DNA from: a virus
DNA: 32,000 bases
IMG/VR virus record: IMGVR_UViG_3300027708_000220
Span: 1-32,000 of that record
Strand: one strand, 5' to 3'
In this document: positions 19,912 through 28,900 of the stretch, piece by piece
Layout: every line of letters starts with the position of its first letter
Numbering within the stretch: position 1 is the stretch's first letter
Made by a program: the position numbers and the translations under genes
Notes under the pieces: generated by a model
What the model saw: only the letters and a program-made list of their open reading frames with translations
Database searches by the model: none
What the model was told of the DNA's origin: nothing

Positions 19912-22900
19912 TTAATTTCCAGCGTTAGTAATAATTGTTGTAGAATTTAATTGACTCGCAGTAATTGCATCAATAATTTCAATATTACTCGTAGTTGCTC
20001 CACTTATAAATATTTCATTATTTGCACACGTCACTTCGTACAAACTTCCAAAATTATTAATGGTTGGCACCAAAATAAAATTAGTAATATCTGGGGTTAG
20101 TAAATTCATTACATACGTAGATAGCTCGCTAAAATTAAAAGTTTGACCAAACTCCCAATTTTCTAAAGCAAAGAAGTAATTAATAGCATCAAAAATTTTA
20201 GTAATTAATTCGTTATTGCTAACAACAGAATTAGAATTTTTCACTGCCTTAAATTTTCCTTGTAAATTTATATTTGCTTGGTTGCCAAATAATATTTTAT
20301 AATTTACAGGATGATAAACTATCTCGTCGCTTATGGTTTTAATTGGTTGTAATACCGAGTCAAAACTATTTGCTAACTCTTGGCTAGTTGGGGGTAAAGG
20401 TGCGGAACCAATCTGTGTCCTTAACCAGCTCCTATAAGAACTATCGTAGCTAGAAGTTAACATATAAATGTCCATAATATTGCTCTTACCGGGATCAATT
20501 CTTCTTTCTTCGCCGCTATTGTGTACATAATGAAATTTTAATCCACTACGTCCCGGATACGCAAAGTAATCAGGTTGATATATCCATCCATTACCGGTAT
20601 TGTAGTACTGCTGTACCGAATAAAGTTTAACTATGTTTAATAATCGATCGCTAAAATAATATAATCGACCGTCAACCGGATCAACCACATCTGTTTCAAC
20701 TTTAGCAGAGGTTGCTATAATCGGAGTTGTTGTTTGATTAACTAATTTATATCGTACTCCGTCGGATAATTTTTGAAAATATACAAAATTAAATGCGCCG
20801 ACAATTTTTGTAAACGTATCTGGTTCAGAAATTTGTCCGGAATTATTATAGTCGTAAAAACTAACTAACACTTTTGATGGCTCAATATAACCATCCGGCT
20901 CAATGATATAATTATCTATCTGTAAAGAGTAGTCTTTGTCAAGGCTTGTACGTACAGATGGTTGTGTGTTAAAAGAAAGAATGTCAACTTTGTCTTTTAC
21001 AACTGTATTATTTGTATAATCAAAATTTACGTCGGTTGGATCAATATAAAAGCCAGTTTCTTTTTCACTTTCAAAAATATAATTTGTATATCTATGTAAA
21101 ACTTTATACTTATTATTTTGCCATGTAAACGCAACTAACCAGCTTGAGTCTAAATTAGCCCCGGTGGAATCTCCTTGATAATCTAAAGAAAAAGGATCTA
21201 TTAAATTTAAATTGATATTAGAAATTATATTCCAGTTTCTAGTAATTGCACTAAAACTTAAACCAAAATTCTTTTGAGCTAAACATAAATTTGCTAACTG
21301 ATTTTCAAAATTGTAAGAATATACCGTGTCGAATATAGGAATAACCTCTATTGGAGTATATCCGCTAGGCACTATGTTATTTAAAATAATAGGACCGGTT
21401 CCGTCACTTAATACTCCAGCGCCGGAATTACTGCCATTTCCTATTACCTGCATTACTGTAGACCAAATGTACTCAGTACTGTTTACTTTTTGAAATTTAA
21501 TTAAAGCTCCCGGAGTTATGTAATATAAATTATTTGAAACACCCGCACCTACACTAACTGCTAAAAGATTAGAGTCGCCTAAATTTTTAAAATATCCTCT
21601 AGAACTTCCAGAAACGTTATTGACCTGTTGCCAAATTAAATTATAGTAAGAAAGATCGGGTCTATTATAATTATCAAAATAAAAAGATCTCATTGCAGTT
21701 GATGCAACCAGTGGCTCTAATTGATTTTTAATTACTCCTAATATATCATTTTTGTTGGTAAATGAAAATTCAAAATTTGATTGGAATTGATTTTTGTAAA
21801 ATACCCCGTCAGTGGCAAAAATATTTGTTTTACTATACTTACCGCTAACATCACTTAATTCAAAATACTTACTAAGTCCACTTACTACCCGAGCAACTGA
21901 TTTTATTTTTAATATATTTGTACTAGCAGTTAACGGAGCAATATTATAATCTTCGCCTGTTACCATTCTATTTTGTGTATAATATGCCTGAGGGGCTTTT
22001 TGTTGTATACTTGCATTTGTTTCTGCTGGAGCACTATTTGATACAGTGTATTGCAATCCTAAAACTAGTGTTAAGTTATGCGATTGACCGTTTTTATTGG
22101 TATAAGGGATTGTTACCGACACACCAGTCATTTGCTCAGGTTTAATACCATAAGAAAGACCGTTACTTTGTCTGTATAATAAATTAAAAGTTCCTTTAGG
22201 CAAATTGCCAAAGCTACCGTCGGCAAAATTTAAATCAATCTGATCTTGATCTCGTGTGGTAACACTGTAAATATTTCGCTGACTTACATTTAAAGAATTG
22301 TATATAATATTATTGCCAACTAAATTAGGAACAGGAGTCCATAAATTACTATAATTATTATTGCTGTCTAATTGCCATAACCATACATCAATATTATTAA
22401 TATCTGTTACATTAATACCAATTAATTCGTTAGGCACAGGATTGTCTATTGTAAATTTAGATAGTCCTAAGTTACCTTGTCGAAAATGTACAAAAAATCC
22501 GGTATTGCTACTGCCCGATCCTTGATTATCATTTTGGTATAAAAAACTAAAGTTAGCCCCCGGAACTGGCGCGGCTTCGTATACTGTTGTTGATTGGCTA
22601 AACGTACAAGGAACAACTTCAAAATTAGTCGGTGTTCCGTTTATTGTTTTGTTAAAAGAAAATATTGGAACATTTGTGTTATTACTATTAATTGCATATT
22701 GTTCGGTTAATATTCCATTTATAGTCTGTCTGCCCAGTGGGGTTCCGAATACATAAGAACCAGACATAGCAGAATTAATTATTGTTAAAAACTGATTATA
22801 CCAATTTTTATTTGTAGAATCGTTCCAACCTACTACAGAACTTGATAAATTATTTCCACTCGAATCGTAAACATTATCAGTCGTTGCTATTGCCGTTATT

Positions 22901-23253
22901 TTAAGAAACCCGTTAGCTGGTACGTTTCTAGTAGGCACATAACTAATTAACTGTGCAAGTTGTAAAATACTATCTCGGCGTTGTGCTGTTTCTAAAAAAT
23001 TTTCACGAGCATTGAGATCAATACGAAAACTTAAATTTTGACCTAGATAAGCAATTAAATCAATAAGAGCAATATATTCACTACTGTTAATATAATCATT
23101 AAAATTTTCTGGATAATTCTGCTGAAGATATTGAATCATTACTCGTCGAATGGTTTCAAAGTCGTAACTTTGAAAGTCAGCATTTCGATAACTTTGATAA
23201 ATTTTAGTCCAATTTTCTGCTACAAGCAATTGATTTTTAGTTGATGGAATCAT
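19912..23253 (-). CDS. gp6: Baseplate wedge protein gp6
   Basis: The gp6 family forms the dimeric ring of the contractile-tail baseplate wedge and belongs to the baseplate J-like group. The N-terminus is highly characteristic: a Tyr/Phe-rich start followed by IRRVMIQYLQQNYPENFNDY (about residues 36-55), then LIDLIAYLGQNLSFRIDLNA and ARENFLETAQRRDSILQLAQ around residues 70-100. A J-like core motif, MVTGEDYNIAPL, lies near residue 433, and the C-terminal wedge-type region near 1000-1060 includes FFALENWEFGQTFNFSEL. The protein is 1113 residues against 660 in T4, so it carries large insertions, mostly in the middle. The start lies 21 bases after an AATAAATA late-promoter-like octamer, with only a weak AGAG as ribosome binding site. 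Its stop is followed after one base by the ATG of the giant protein, consistent with coupled synthesis of wedge partners. Confidence 0.93.
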   Translation of the reverse strand: MIPSTKNQLLVAENWTKIYQSYRNADFQSYDFETIRRVMIQYLQQNYPENFNDYINSSEYIALIDLIAYLGQNLSFRIDLNARENFLETAQRRDSILQLAQLISYVPTRNVPANGFLKITAIATTDNVYDSSGNNLSSSVVGWNDSTNKNWYNQFLTIINSAMSGSYVFGTPLGRQTINGILTEQYAINSNNTNVPIFSFNKTINGTPTNFEVVPCTFSQSTTVYEAAPVPGANFSFLYQNDNQGSGSSNTGFFVHFRQGNLGLSKFTIDNPVPNELIGINVTDINNIDVWLWQLDSNNNYSNLWTPVPNLVGNNIIYNSLNVSQRNIYSVTTRDQDQIDLNFADGSFGNLPKGTFNLLYRQSNGLSYGIKPEQMTGVSVTIPYTNKNGQSHNLTLVLGLQYTVSNSAPAETNASIQQKAPQAYYTQNRMVTGEDYNIAPLTASTNILKIKSVARVVSGLSKYFELSDVSGKYSKTNIFATDGVFYKNQFQSNFEFSFTNKNDILGVIKNQLEPLVASTAMRSFYFDNYNRPDLSYYNLIWQQVNNVSGSSRGYFKNLGDSNLLAVSVGAGVSNNLYYITPGALIKFQKVNSTEYIWSTVMQVIGNGSNSGAGVLSDGTGPIILNNIVPSGYTPIEVIPIFDTVYSYNFENQLANLCLAQKNFGLSFSAITRNWNIISNINLNLIDPFSLDYQGDSTGANLDSSWLVAFTWQNNKYKVLHRYTNYIFESEKETGFYIDPTDVNFDYTNNTVVKDKVDILSFNTQPSVRTSLDKDYSLQIDNYIIEPDGYIEPSKVLVSFYDYNNSGQISEPDTFTKIVGAFNFVYFQKLSDGVRYKLVNQTTTPIIATSAKVETDVVDPVDGRLYYFSDRLLNIVKLYSVQQYYNTGNGWIYQPDYFAYPGRSGLKFHYVHNSGEERRIDPGKSNIMDIYMLTSSYDSSYRSWLRTQIGSAPLPPTSQELANSFDSVLQPIKTISDEIVYHPVNYKILFGNQANINLQGKFKAVKNSNSVVSNNELITKIFDAINYFFALENWEFGQTFNFSELSTYVMNLLTPDITNFILVPTINNFGSLYEVTCANNEIFISGATTSNIEIIDAITASQLNSTTIITNAGN

Positions 23254-23270
23254 ATTTTTTTACTCTGTTA

Positions 23271-23300
23271 TACCTATTTATTTTATATTTTATATAGGTA
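23271..23300. repeat. Small inverted repeat in gp25-gp6 gap
   Basis: TACCTATTTA and TATATAGGTA can pair over ten positions with one mismatch, around a ten-base AT-rich loop. It is not a classical terminator because the stem is AT-rich. It could be an mRNA processing or stabilising hairpin at the end of gp25, or a chance feature of an AT-rich spacer. Confidence 0.35.
23275..23282 (-). promoter_or_regulatory. Late-promoter-like AATAAATA before gp6
   Basis: The octamer is in the 52-base gap between gp25 and gp6 and ends 21 bases before the gp6 ATG. It predicts a leader of about 15 bases containing only a weak AGAG ribosome binding sequence. It overlaps the left arm of a small inverted repeat. 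Confidence 0.5.
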
Positions 23301-23305
23301 TATAA

Positions 23306-23743
23306 CTACAATACAGTAAGTCCTATTTCTTGATTAAAATTTAATTTTAAAGTACTCGATTGATCTGTGCCTTTTAGTAATAAGGTTAACTCTATCAAGT
23401 ATCCTTGATCATATTCATTTAAATCTATTTGTAAGGTGGTTACTCTAGGATCACTATTACATATTTGTTGAACATCATTAACTAATAAAGTCTTTACATT
23501 TTCAGTTAACGGTTCCATTAATAAATTCCATATAATACTACCGAACGCTGGATTCATAATCCTTTCGCCTTTTTTTGTATTGAATTGATTTATGATATCT
23601 TGTTTAACAATGTCAAAATCATACAATCTCGTATCAAATGTGTCGGTATTAACTGAACTAAATCCTTTATAAAATTGACTAGTTTGAATAGTGTTTTGAG
23701 ATTTGTTCGAATTGTTTGTAATTACTAAATTTTTATATGGCAT
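23306..23743 (-). CDS. gp25: Baseplate wedge protein gp25
   Basis: This 145-residue protein is a clear member of the GPW/gp25 family (T4 gp25 has 132 residues), which joins wedges to the sheath-initiating face of the baseplate. The diagnostic stretch near residues 55-77 reads KKGERIMNPAFGSIIWNLL and is followed by MEPLTE. A family-typical end follows, with ICNSDPRVTTLQIDL and a last beta strand. The N-terminus (MPYKNLVITNN, then FYKGFSSVNT) resembles other marine gp25 proteins, which supports the ATG at 23743 as the true start. There is no Shine-Dalgarno sequence before it. An AATAAATA octamer ends exactly five bases upstream, suggesting a leaderless late transcript. It lies between gp5 and gp6, so the neighbours are all baseplate parts. 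Confidence 0.95.
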   Translation of the reverse strand: MPYKNLVITNNSNKSQNTIQTSQFYKGFSSVNTDTFDTRLYDFDIVKQDIINQFNTKKGERIMNPAFGSIIWNLLMEPLTENVKTLLVNDVQQICNSDPRVTTLQIDLNEYDQGYLIELTLLLKGTDQSSTLKLNFNQEIGLTVL

Positions 23744-23748
23744 AGGTA

Positions 23749-23756
23749 TATTTATT
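23749..23756 (-). promoter_or_regulatory. Late-promoter-like AATAAATA, five bases before gp25 ATG
   Basis: The octamer fills most of the short gap between the gp5-like spike gene and gp25 and ends five bases before the gp25 ATG, the same distance as at the 220-residue gene. There is no ribosome binding site. The gp25 start itself is well supported by family similarity. Confidence 0.55.
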
Positions 23757-23760
23757 TAAG

Positions 23761-25995
23761 TTACTGAGCTCCGGTTTTGATAGGTTTACCACTACTGTCA
23801 GTCAAAATTCCATCGGTGCCGGTTTTTACAGTAGACCCTTTAAGTTGACCAAGGAAACATTCATACAATCCCTGTTTAGTAGCATGTATGTCTTTAGTAC
23901 AATACCCAACAGATTGTACCGCGGCTTCAAAATATGAAGGACTATCAAACGGCACTTTACATCTATCTTTCATATAAAGTGGAACAACTTTGGCCGCAAT
24001 TTTTGGATCAGCTAATAATTCTGGGTTGTTAACTAGGTCTACACCGGCCATTTTACCGTATCTAGTATAATTTGCCAAGCCGGTTAATTGAATATAACCT
24101 CTTCCTATATACGTTGTGCCGTCTCCGGGTTTTTTATTTCCTAATTCTTTTCCTTTAGGAGTATTGGATCCATACAATAGTTCTGGCAATTGATTTCCAG
24201 GATTTCCTACATATTTTTGAGCATACGCCGCATCTCCACGGAATACTCCCGGAAACACTGTTAATAATCTGTCGGCAGTGGTGTAATTAAAACTTTCAGT
24301 TACACAAGTCCAACGACTTTCGCCGCCGCATATTGCTAATATTGTAGCAAGAGCGTTTGTAGATGTAATTCCTTCGGCAATACAAGCATCTTTTATCATT
24401 TGTATACCGTTGCCTTTGGCACTGTTGATCATTTTTGCATATTTAGGATCACAAGTGCCAGGAGTAACTTCTGGGTAATTTGAAGGTGTTGTAGTCGATG
24501 CATTAGGATTAGGTGCTACATCGGATCGATTTTGTAAGGTGCTATCTGTCGAAGCCGAATTGTATCTTTGAACATCGGTATTTTCGTGTTGATCCCAAGG
24601 TTCGTGCGTTGGCACTCGTTGCATAATCGAAGTAAGAGTACCTGCTTTATAAAATTGTCCATTTTCCCAACCGCTATTACGATCTCTATTAGGTAAATTA
24701 TAAATTGGCAATTTTGATGGAAGCGTAGGCTGTTGGGCCACGGCTGCGGCTGGACCATTCATGTCAATTCTTGCGGCAGACTCCACATGATTTCCTGAAC
24801 TGGCTATATTGGTATCTCCTGCAGATGATAGAAATATGTTAGCCGCTGTTGCATGAAATCCTGCGCCGGCTACTGTTCTAGAACTTTGTCCAATTGTTTC
24901 GTGTTTGTCCTGTCTGATAGAAATTTTAGAATCTTTGTCAACAATTAAGTTATAATTGCCATCAATGTTAGCTTCTAAGTCGCCATTAGCAAACATATGA
25001 ATGTGCCGACCGGCTTCAAGATTTATATCCCGGCCTGCTCGAAAATTAAAATCGTTTTTAGAATGTATACTTACACTGTCTTCGGCATAGATGTCAATTT
25101 TGCCATTGCTGGTCATTTCTAACCATGCTGTTCCTTTACTGTTGGCAATATAAATTAAATCTTGACTATTGTGTAATAATATCTGATGTCCGGTTCTTGT
25201 TCTAATACGCACTAATTCATTTTGACCGTTAATATCTCCATCATCCATCACAAATGTTGTTCCACCTAATCGAGTAACCGGAATTCTTCGAGGTTGTTCA
25301 TTATCTTGTGTGTAACCTAGGTCGCCTTCTTGCGCACCCGGGCTTTGGTCAACCGGGCCCGGGGTCGATATACCGAACACATTACTTGGATGTTCTCTAC
25401 GAGCCGAACTCGAAGTAACTCCCCTAACTGTATCTAATAAAAGCCCTTGTTGTAATAATCTATCAGCGAAAGGATGTACAGGTTTTTTAAATGTTTCTAC
25501 GTTTGGGTTATCTAATTTTTTTGTTTTTTTATTAAATTCTGCAACAGGAAGCAACGTGGTACCGTATTTTCTTTTTTGATCTTCAGTCATATGCACTTGC
25601 TGACTAGCGGCAATTCCGGGAACCATATGATTTTGGAACATATCTTGTACGCACCCTATCCAGTATCCTTGATTAGGATCCCCGTCAATAAAAATACACA
25701 ATACTCTAGTTCCTATATCTGGAGGAACCATCCACATACCGTAACTTTTTTGAGCATGTTGAAAATTAGTTTCATCGTTCCCTTCAAATCTAACCGACAT
25801 AACTCCATAAAAAGGACTAAGATAATTTACAATATAAGTATCTGCTTGATTAATAGTTGCACTGTTTGGGATACCTTTAACCAATGCTACCTCAAGCCTT
25901 CCCATAAATGCAGGGTCAAGGTGACTTGTTATTTCTGCCATAAAGGGACCAGACGAAGGTAACTTACTTCTTTTTCTAGTATCAAACGATCCCAT
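23761..25995 (-). CDS. gp5: gp5-like baseplate spike with C-terminal GH19 glycosidase
   Basis: This 744-residue protein is the membrane-piercing spike at the tail tip, which binds the hub and opens the cell wall. Residues about 15-130 form an OB-fold of the gp5/VgrG kind (GRLEVALVKGIPNS, then GTRVLCIFIDGDPNQGYWIG). Residues about 250-410 give the repeated spike beta-helix (KIDIYAEDSVSIHSKNDF, then RDINLEAGRHIHMFANGDLE). After a Pro/Asn/Thr linker comes a GH19-type lysozyme/chitinase domain (about 515-725) with AICGGESRW, SFNYT and YIGRGYIQLTGLANYTRYG. Glu559 and Glu567 are the likely catalytic pair. T4 gp5 instead carries a T4-lysozyme-type domain between OB-fold and helix, so the enzyme class and its position both differ. 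The start has a GCGGA ribosome binding site and follows the hub gene after three bases. Confidence 0.9.
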   Translation of the reverse strand: MGSFDTRKRSKLPSSGPFMAEITSHLDPAFMGRLEVALVKGIPNSATINQADTYIVNYLSPFYGVMSVRFEGNDETNFQHAQKSYGMWMVPPDIGTRVLCIFIDGDPNQGYWIGCVQDMFQNHMVPGIAASQQVHMTEDQKRKYGTTLLPVAEFNKKTKKLDNPNVETFKKPVHPFADRLLQQGLLLDTVRGVTSSSARREHPSNVFGISTPGPVDQSPGAQEGDLGYTQDNEQPRRIPVTRLGGTTFVMDDGDINGQNELVRIRTRTGHQILLHNSQDLIYIANSKGTAWLEMTSNGKIDIYAEDSVSIHSKNDFNFRAGRDINLEAGRHIHMFANGDLEANIDGNYNLIVDKDSKISIRQDKHETIGQSSRTVAGAGFHATAANIFLSSAGDTNIASSGNHVESAARIDMNGPAAAVAQQPTLPSKLPIYNLPNRDRNSGWENGQFYKAGTLTSIMQRVPTHEPWDQHENTDVQRYNSASTDSTLQNRSDVAPNPNASTTTPSNYPEVTPGTCDPKYAKMINSAKGNGIQMIKDACIAEGITSTNALATILAICGGESRWTCVTESFNYTTADRLLTVFPGVFRGDAAYAQKYVGNPGNQLPELLYGSNTPKGKELGNKKPGDGTTYIGRGYIQLTGLANYTRYGKMAGVDLVNNPELLADPKIAAKVVPLYMKDRCKVPFDSPSYFEAAVQSVGYCTKDIHATKQGLYECFLGQLKGSTVKTGTDGILTDSSGKPIKTGAQ

Positions 25996-25998
25996 ATT

Positions 25999-28900
25999 TT
26001 ATCCGCTTATTAATTTTTGTAATGGACTTGCACTTGCTTTTGAACCGAATTGTGTTATCACTGAATTTCCTAATGCTGTTGTTGAAGGATTTCCTGGAAA
26101 TGACCCGACAACAGAATTTACTGTTGATTGTGCAGATTCAACTGATCCTGCATAACCGGTTAAATTCGGTACTCCTGACATATAGGTCGAAAGTTGATTT
26201 CCAACAATCAAACCAGACGAATCAAGTACACGAGATTGGAAAGCCCCGACAGTTGCATTCATGTTAGCGTTCTGCTGATTTAATGCGTTAATTCCGTTGT
26301 CAAATAATGTTCTGCTAGTTCCAGGAACAACAGAACTATTTACATCTGTAAATGAACCATTGGCGCTAGAATCGGCTATGTACGCCGGGGCTGATTTATA
26401 AGGAGCAGTAGGTGGCAAATTTCCTATTGTTTGTGATGTAAGATTATCTAATATAACCCCCTGAGACTGTGCAGTTTTTAAATCAACTCCTTCAGGAATA
26501 GCATTAGCAATATTTGAAATTTGTTTTGATATAAAACTACCGAGTGAACTAGAAAGTCCCGATATTTGCGAAGTATCAATGCCTACTGTATTTGCTAACG
26601 ATCTTGGATTGATCGGATTACCTTCCAATACATTATTTGCAAAATTAACTGGGTTGTTACTTATTAACCCGCTGGCTAAATTATTATTTCCAAGAGCATC
26701 TGAAATTCCTCCAGTAAATCCAAGAGGATTGGTACTTACTAAACTTGTAGGGACTATGTTTTTAATTGCAGAATTTGCTGTTATGTTTGCGGCGGCAGAT
26801 GCTAATCCTAATACACCGGCCTGATCTTTCGGAGACATATTAAGAGCAGAATTAATTTTACTGGAAGCAAGTCCTTGAATATAATTTTGAGGATTTATAC
26901 TTGCAATTTGAGAAACTTTTTGCAAGGCACCAGATGCTTTCAATAACGCATCACTGCCTTTAGTAACAAATTTTCCTAATCCTGATCCCAACACTCCGGA
27001 TTTAATAACAGCTTTTGCGGCCTGTTGTGAAACTAATCTACTGGCCATTGATGACAATATCGGATTAACTCCTAATTCTCTTAAAGATTCATCTGCAATA
27101 TTTCCGGTGATAAATGCTGTTTGACCAGCAAGATAACTATTATTAGCTAAACTGGCCATTCTAATAACACTAGATGCTGTCCCTAATGAAGATTGAGCTA
27201 AGTCATATATTCCAGATGCTTGCATTCTAATACCAGAAGCAAGTTGATCAACACCCCCCGGTATTGCTCCACCAAATATAGCGTTGCCTGCACTTTGTAA
27301 ACTTAAGCCATTTGCGGCTGCTCCACTTACTTGATTTAATAATGGATTAGATATTCCTCCTAATCCTCCCAATGCATCGGTAAAATTGTTAGTTGGGTTA
27401 GGCAATCCTCTGCCTACCATTGATTGTAAATTTAATGCGTCTGGTCTTAATCCGTTTACCATTGCTGCCGCGGTGCCGTTTGATTGCGGCAGCGACCCGG
27501 GACTCAACGGACTGATCGGTATTTGTTGATTGATCGGGTTTGGTGTTCTTTCTAAAACTTTAGATTTATCTGTGTCACTTGTTTTAAGTGGTGTATCTAT
27601 ATATTGGCCAGGAACCCTCAATATATTTAATTTTTGTTTAAACATTCCGTCTTTGAAAGTATTTACTAATGTAATCACCTTGTAAACTCCACCAAAAGGA
27701 ATTTTTTTCTTATCAAATTTCATAAAACCATCTTCTTCATAATCTATAGGATTATTAAAAGTAATAGCAATTTGAAGTTCCCCTCGATTGCCGACAACTT
27801 CGCCATCCACTGTTGAATTTACTTTAGCCGTGTCTATTTTAGGATTATAATTCCCCCATCCACCGGTAGAAAGATAATAAGGATCTCCTATAATTTCCAT
27901 TTCTCCACTAACAAGAGCAGTGTCAGATTTAATGATTGCTTCGTGAAACCCTCTTGCCATTTGATAATACGGAGTTGATTGTACAGGAATAGCATTAGGA
28001 GTAGTGCCAGATAGAACTTGTCCTTTGCTTGCTTCTACTTGACGAGATGCTTGGCCTAATTGATTTTGTGCTAGTTGAGTATCTTGCTCTTTTCCTTTAA
28101 TCTTAATATCAGGAGTTTGATTTGAAGCCGCACCTTCTCTTCTAGAGGGCTGATCTGTATTTCCAAAATTTTTGCCAATTGCTTCAAAATATGTATTATT
28201 AAATTCTAATTTAAAATTTAAAATATCAACGTTTTTACCCATGTAGATATAATTGTATACTCGTCCTACATTTTGTTGTAATTTAGAATGATCAATAGGA
28301 AAATTTTCGTAACCAGAGAGAAGACTATGATGTACTTTAAACGGCGTTACAACATAAGTAATTTCTTGAAGAGGTTTATTAGTTACTTTGTCAATTTCTT
28401 TCAAATCTTTTGTGTCTACTCTTACCATAAAATATTCAACCATTCCATCTGTGCCAACTTTGTTTTTTATGTTATCGTAAATGTTTTTTACATATTCGCT
28501 ATCTCGAATAACTGCAGAAATTACATCGTGAATATTTGTACTTTCTGAAATTTGTATTTGACTATCGCTGGTATATGGATTAGGTTTATTTTTTTCAGGG
28601 TTGCTAGTTTCTTCGTCGGGGGTTGGTTTTTTTTGATCTTTGCCTTGATAAGCATCTTTTTTTGATTCAGCCGGATTAATAAATTTATAAATGATACTAT
28701 CCTGTAAATTTTCCTGCATTTTAGTTTTAGCAATTATTTGTTCTTTGTCTTTAGCAGAATCAAATACCAATCCGTCGGTTTCGCTCCAGGTAGGAAAAGC
28801 AATTTTATAAACATCATGTTTTGGACGATCTTCCGATTTCGCGCTATCGTCAGATTGTTTAATTTGTTTGTTCAACTGTGACATCAAACTAGTTAAAATT

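Noticed and set aside
20005-20012. A TATAAATA on the plus strand inside gp6
   Set aside because: It is a perfect late-promoter match, but it lies within a coding region, reads antisense, and has no gene downstream on that strand.
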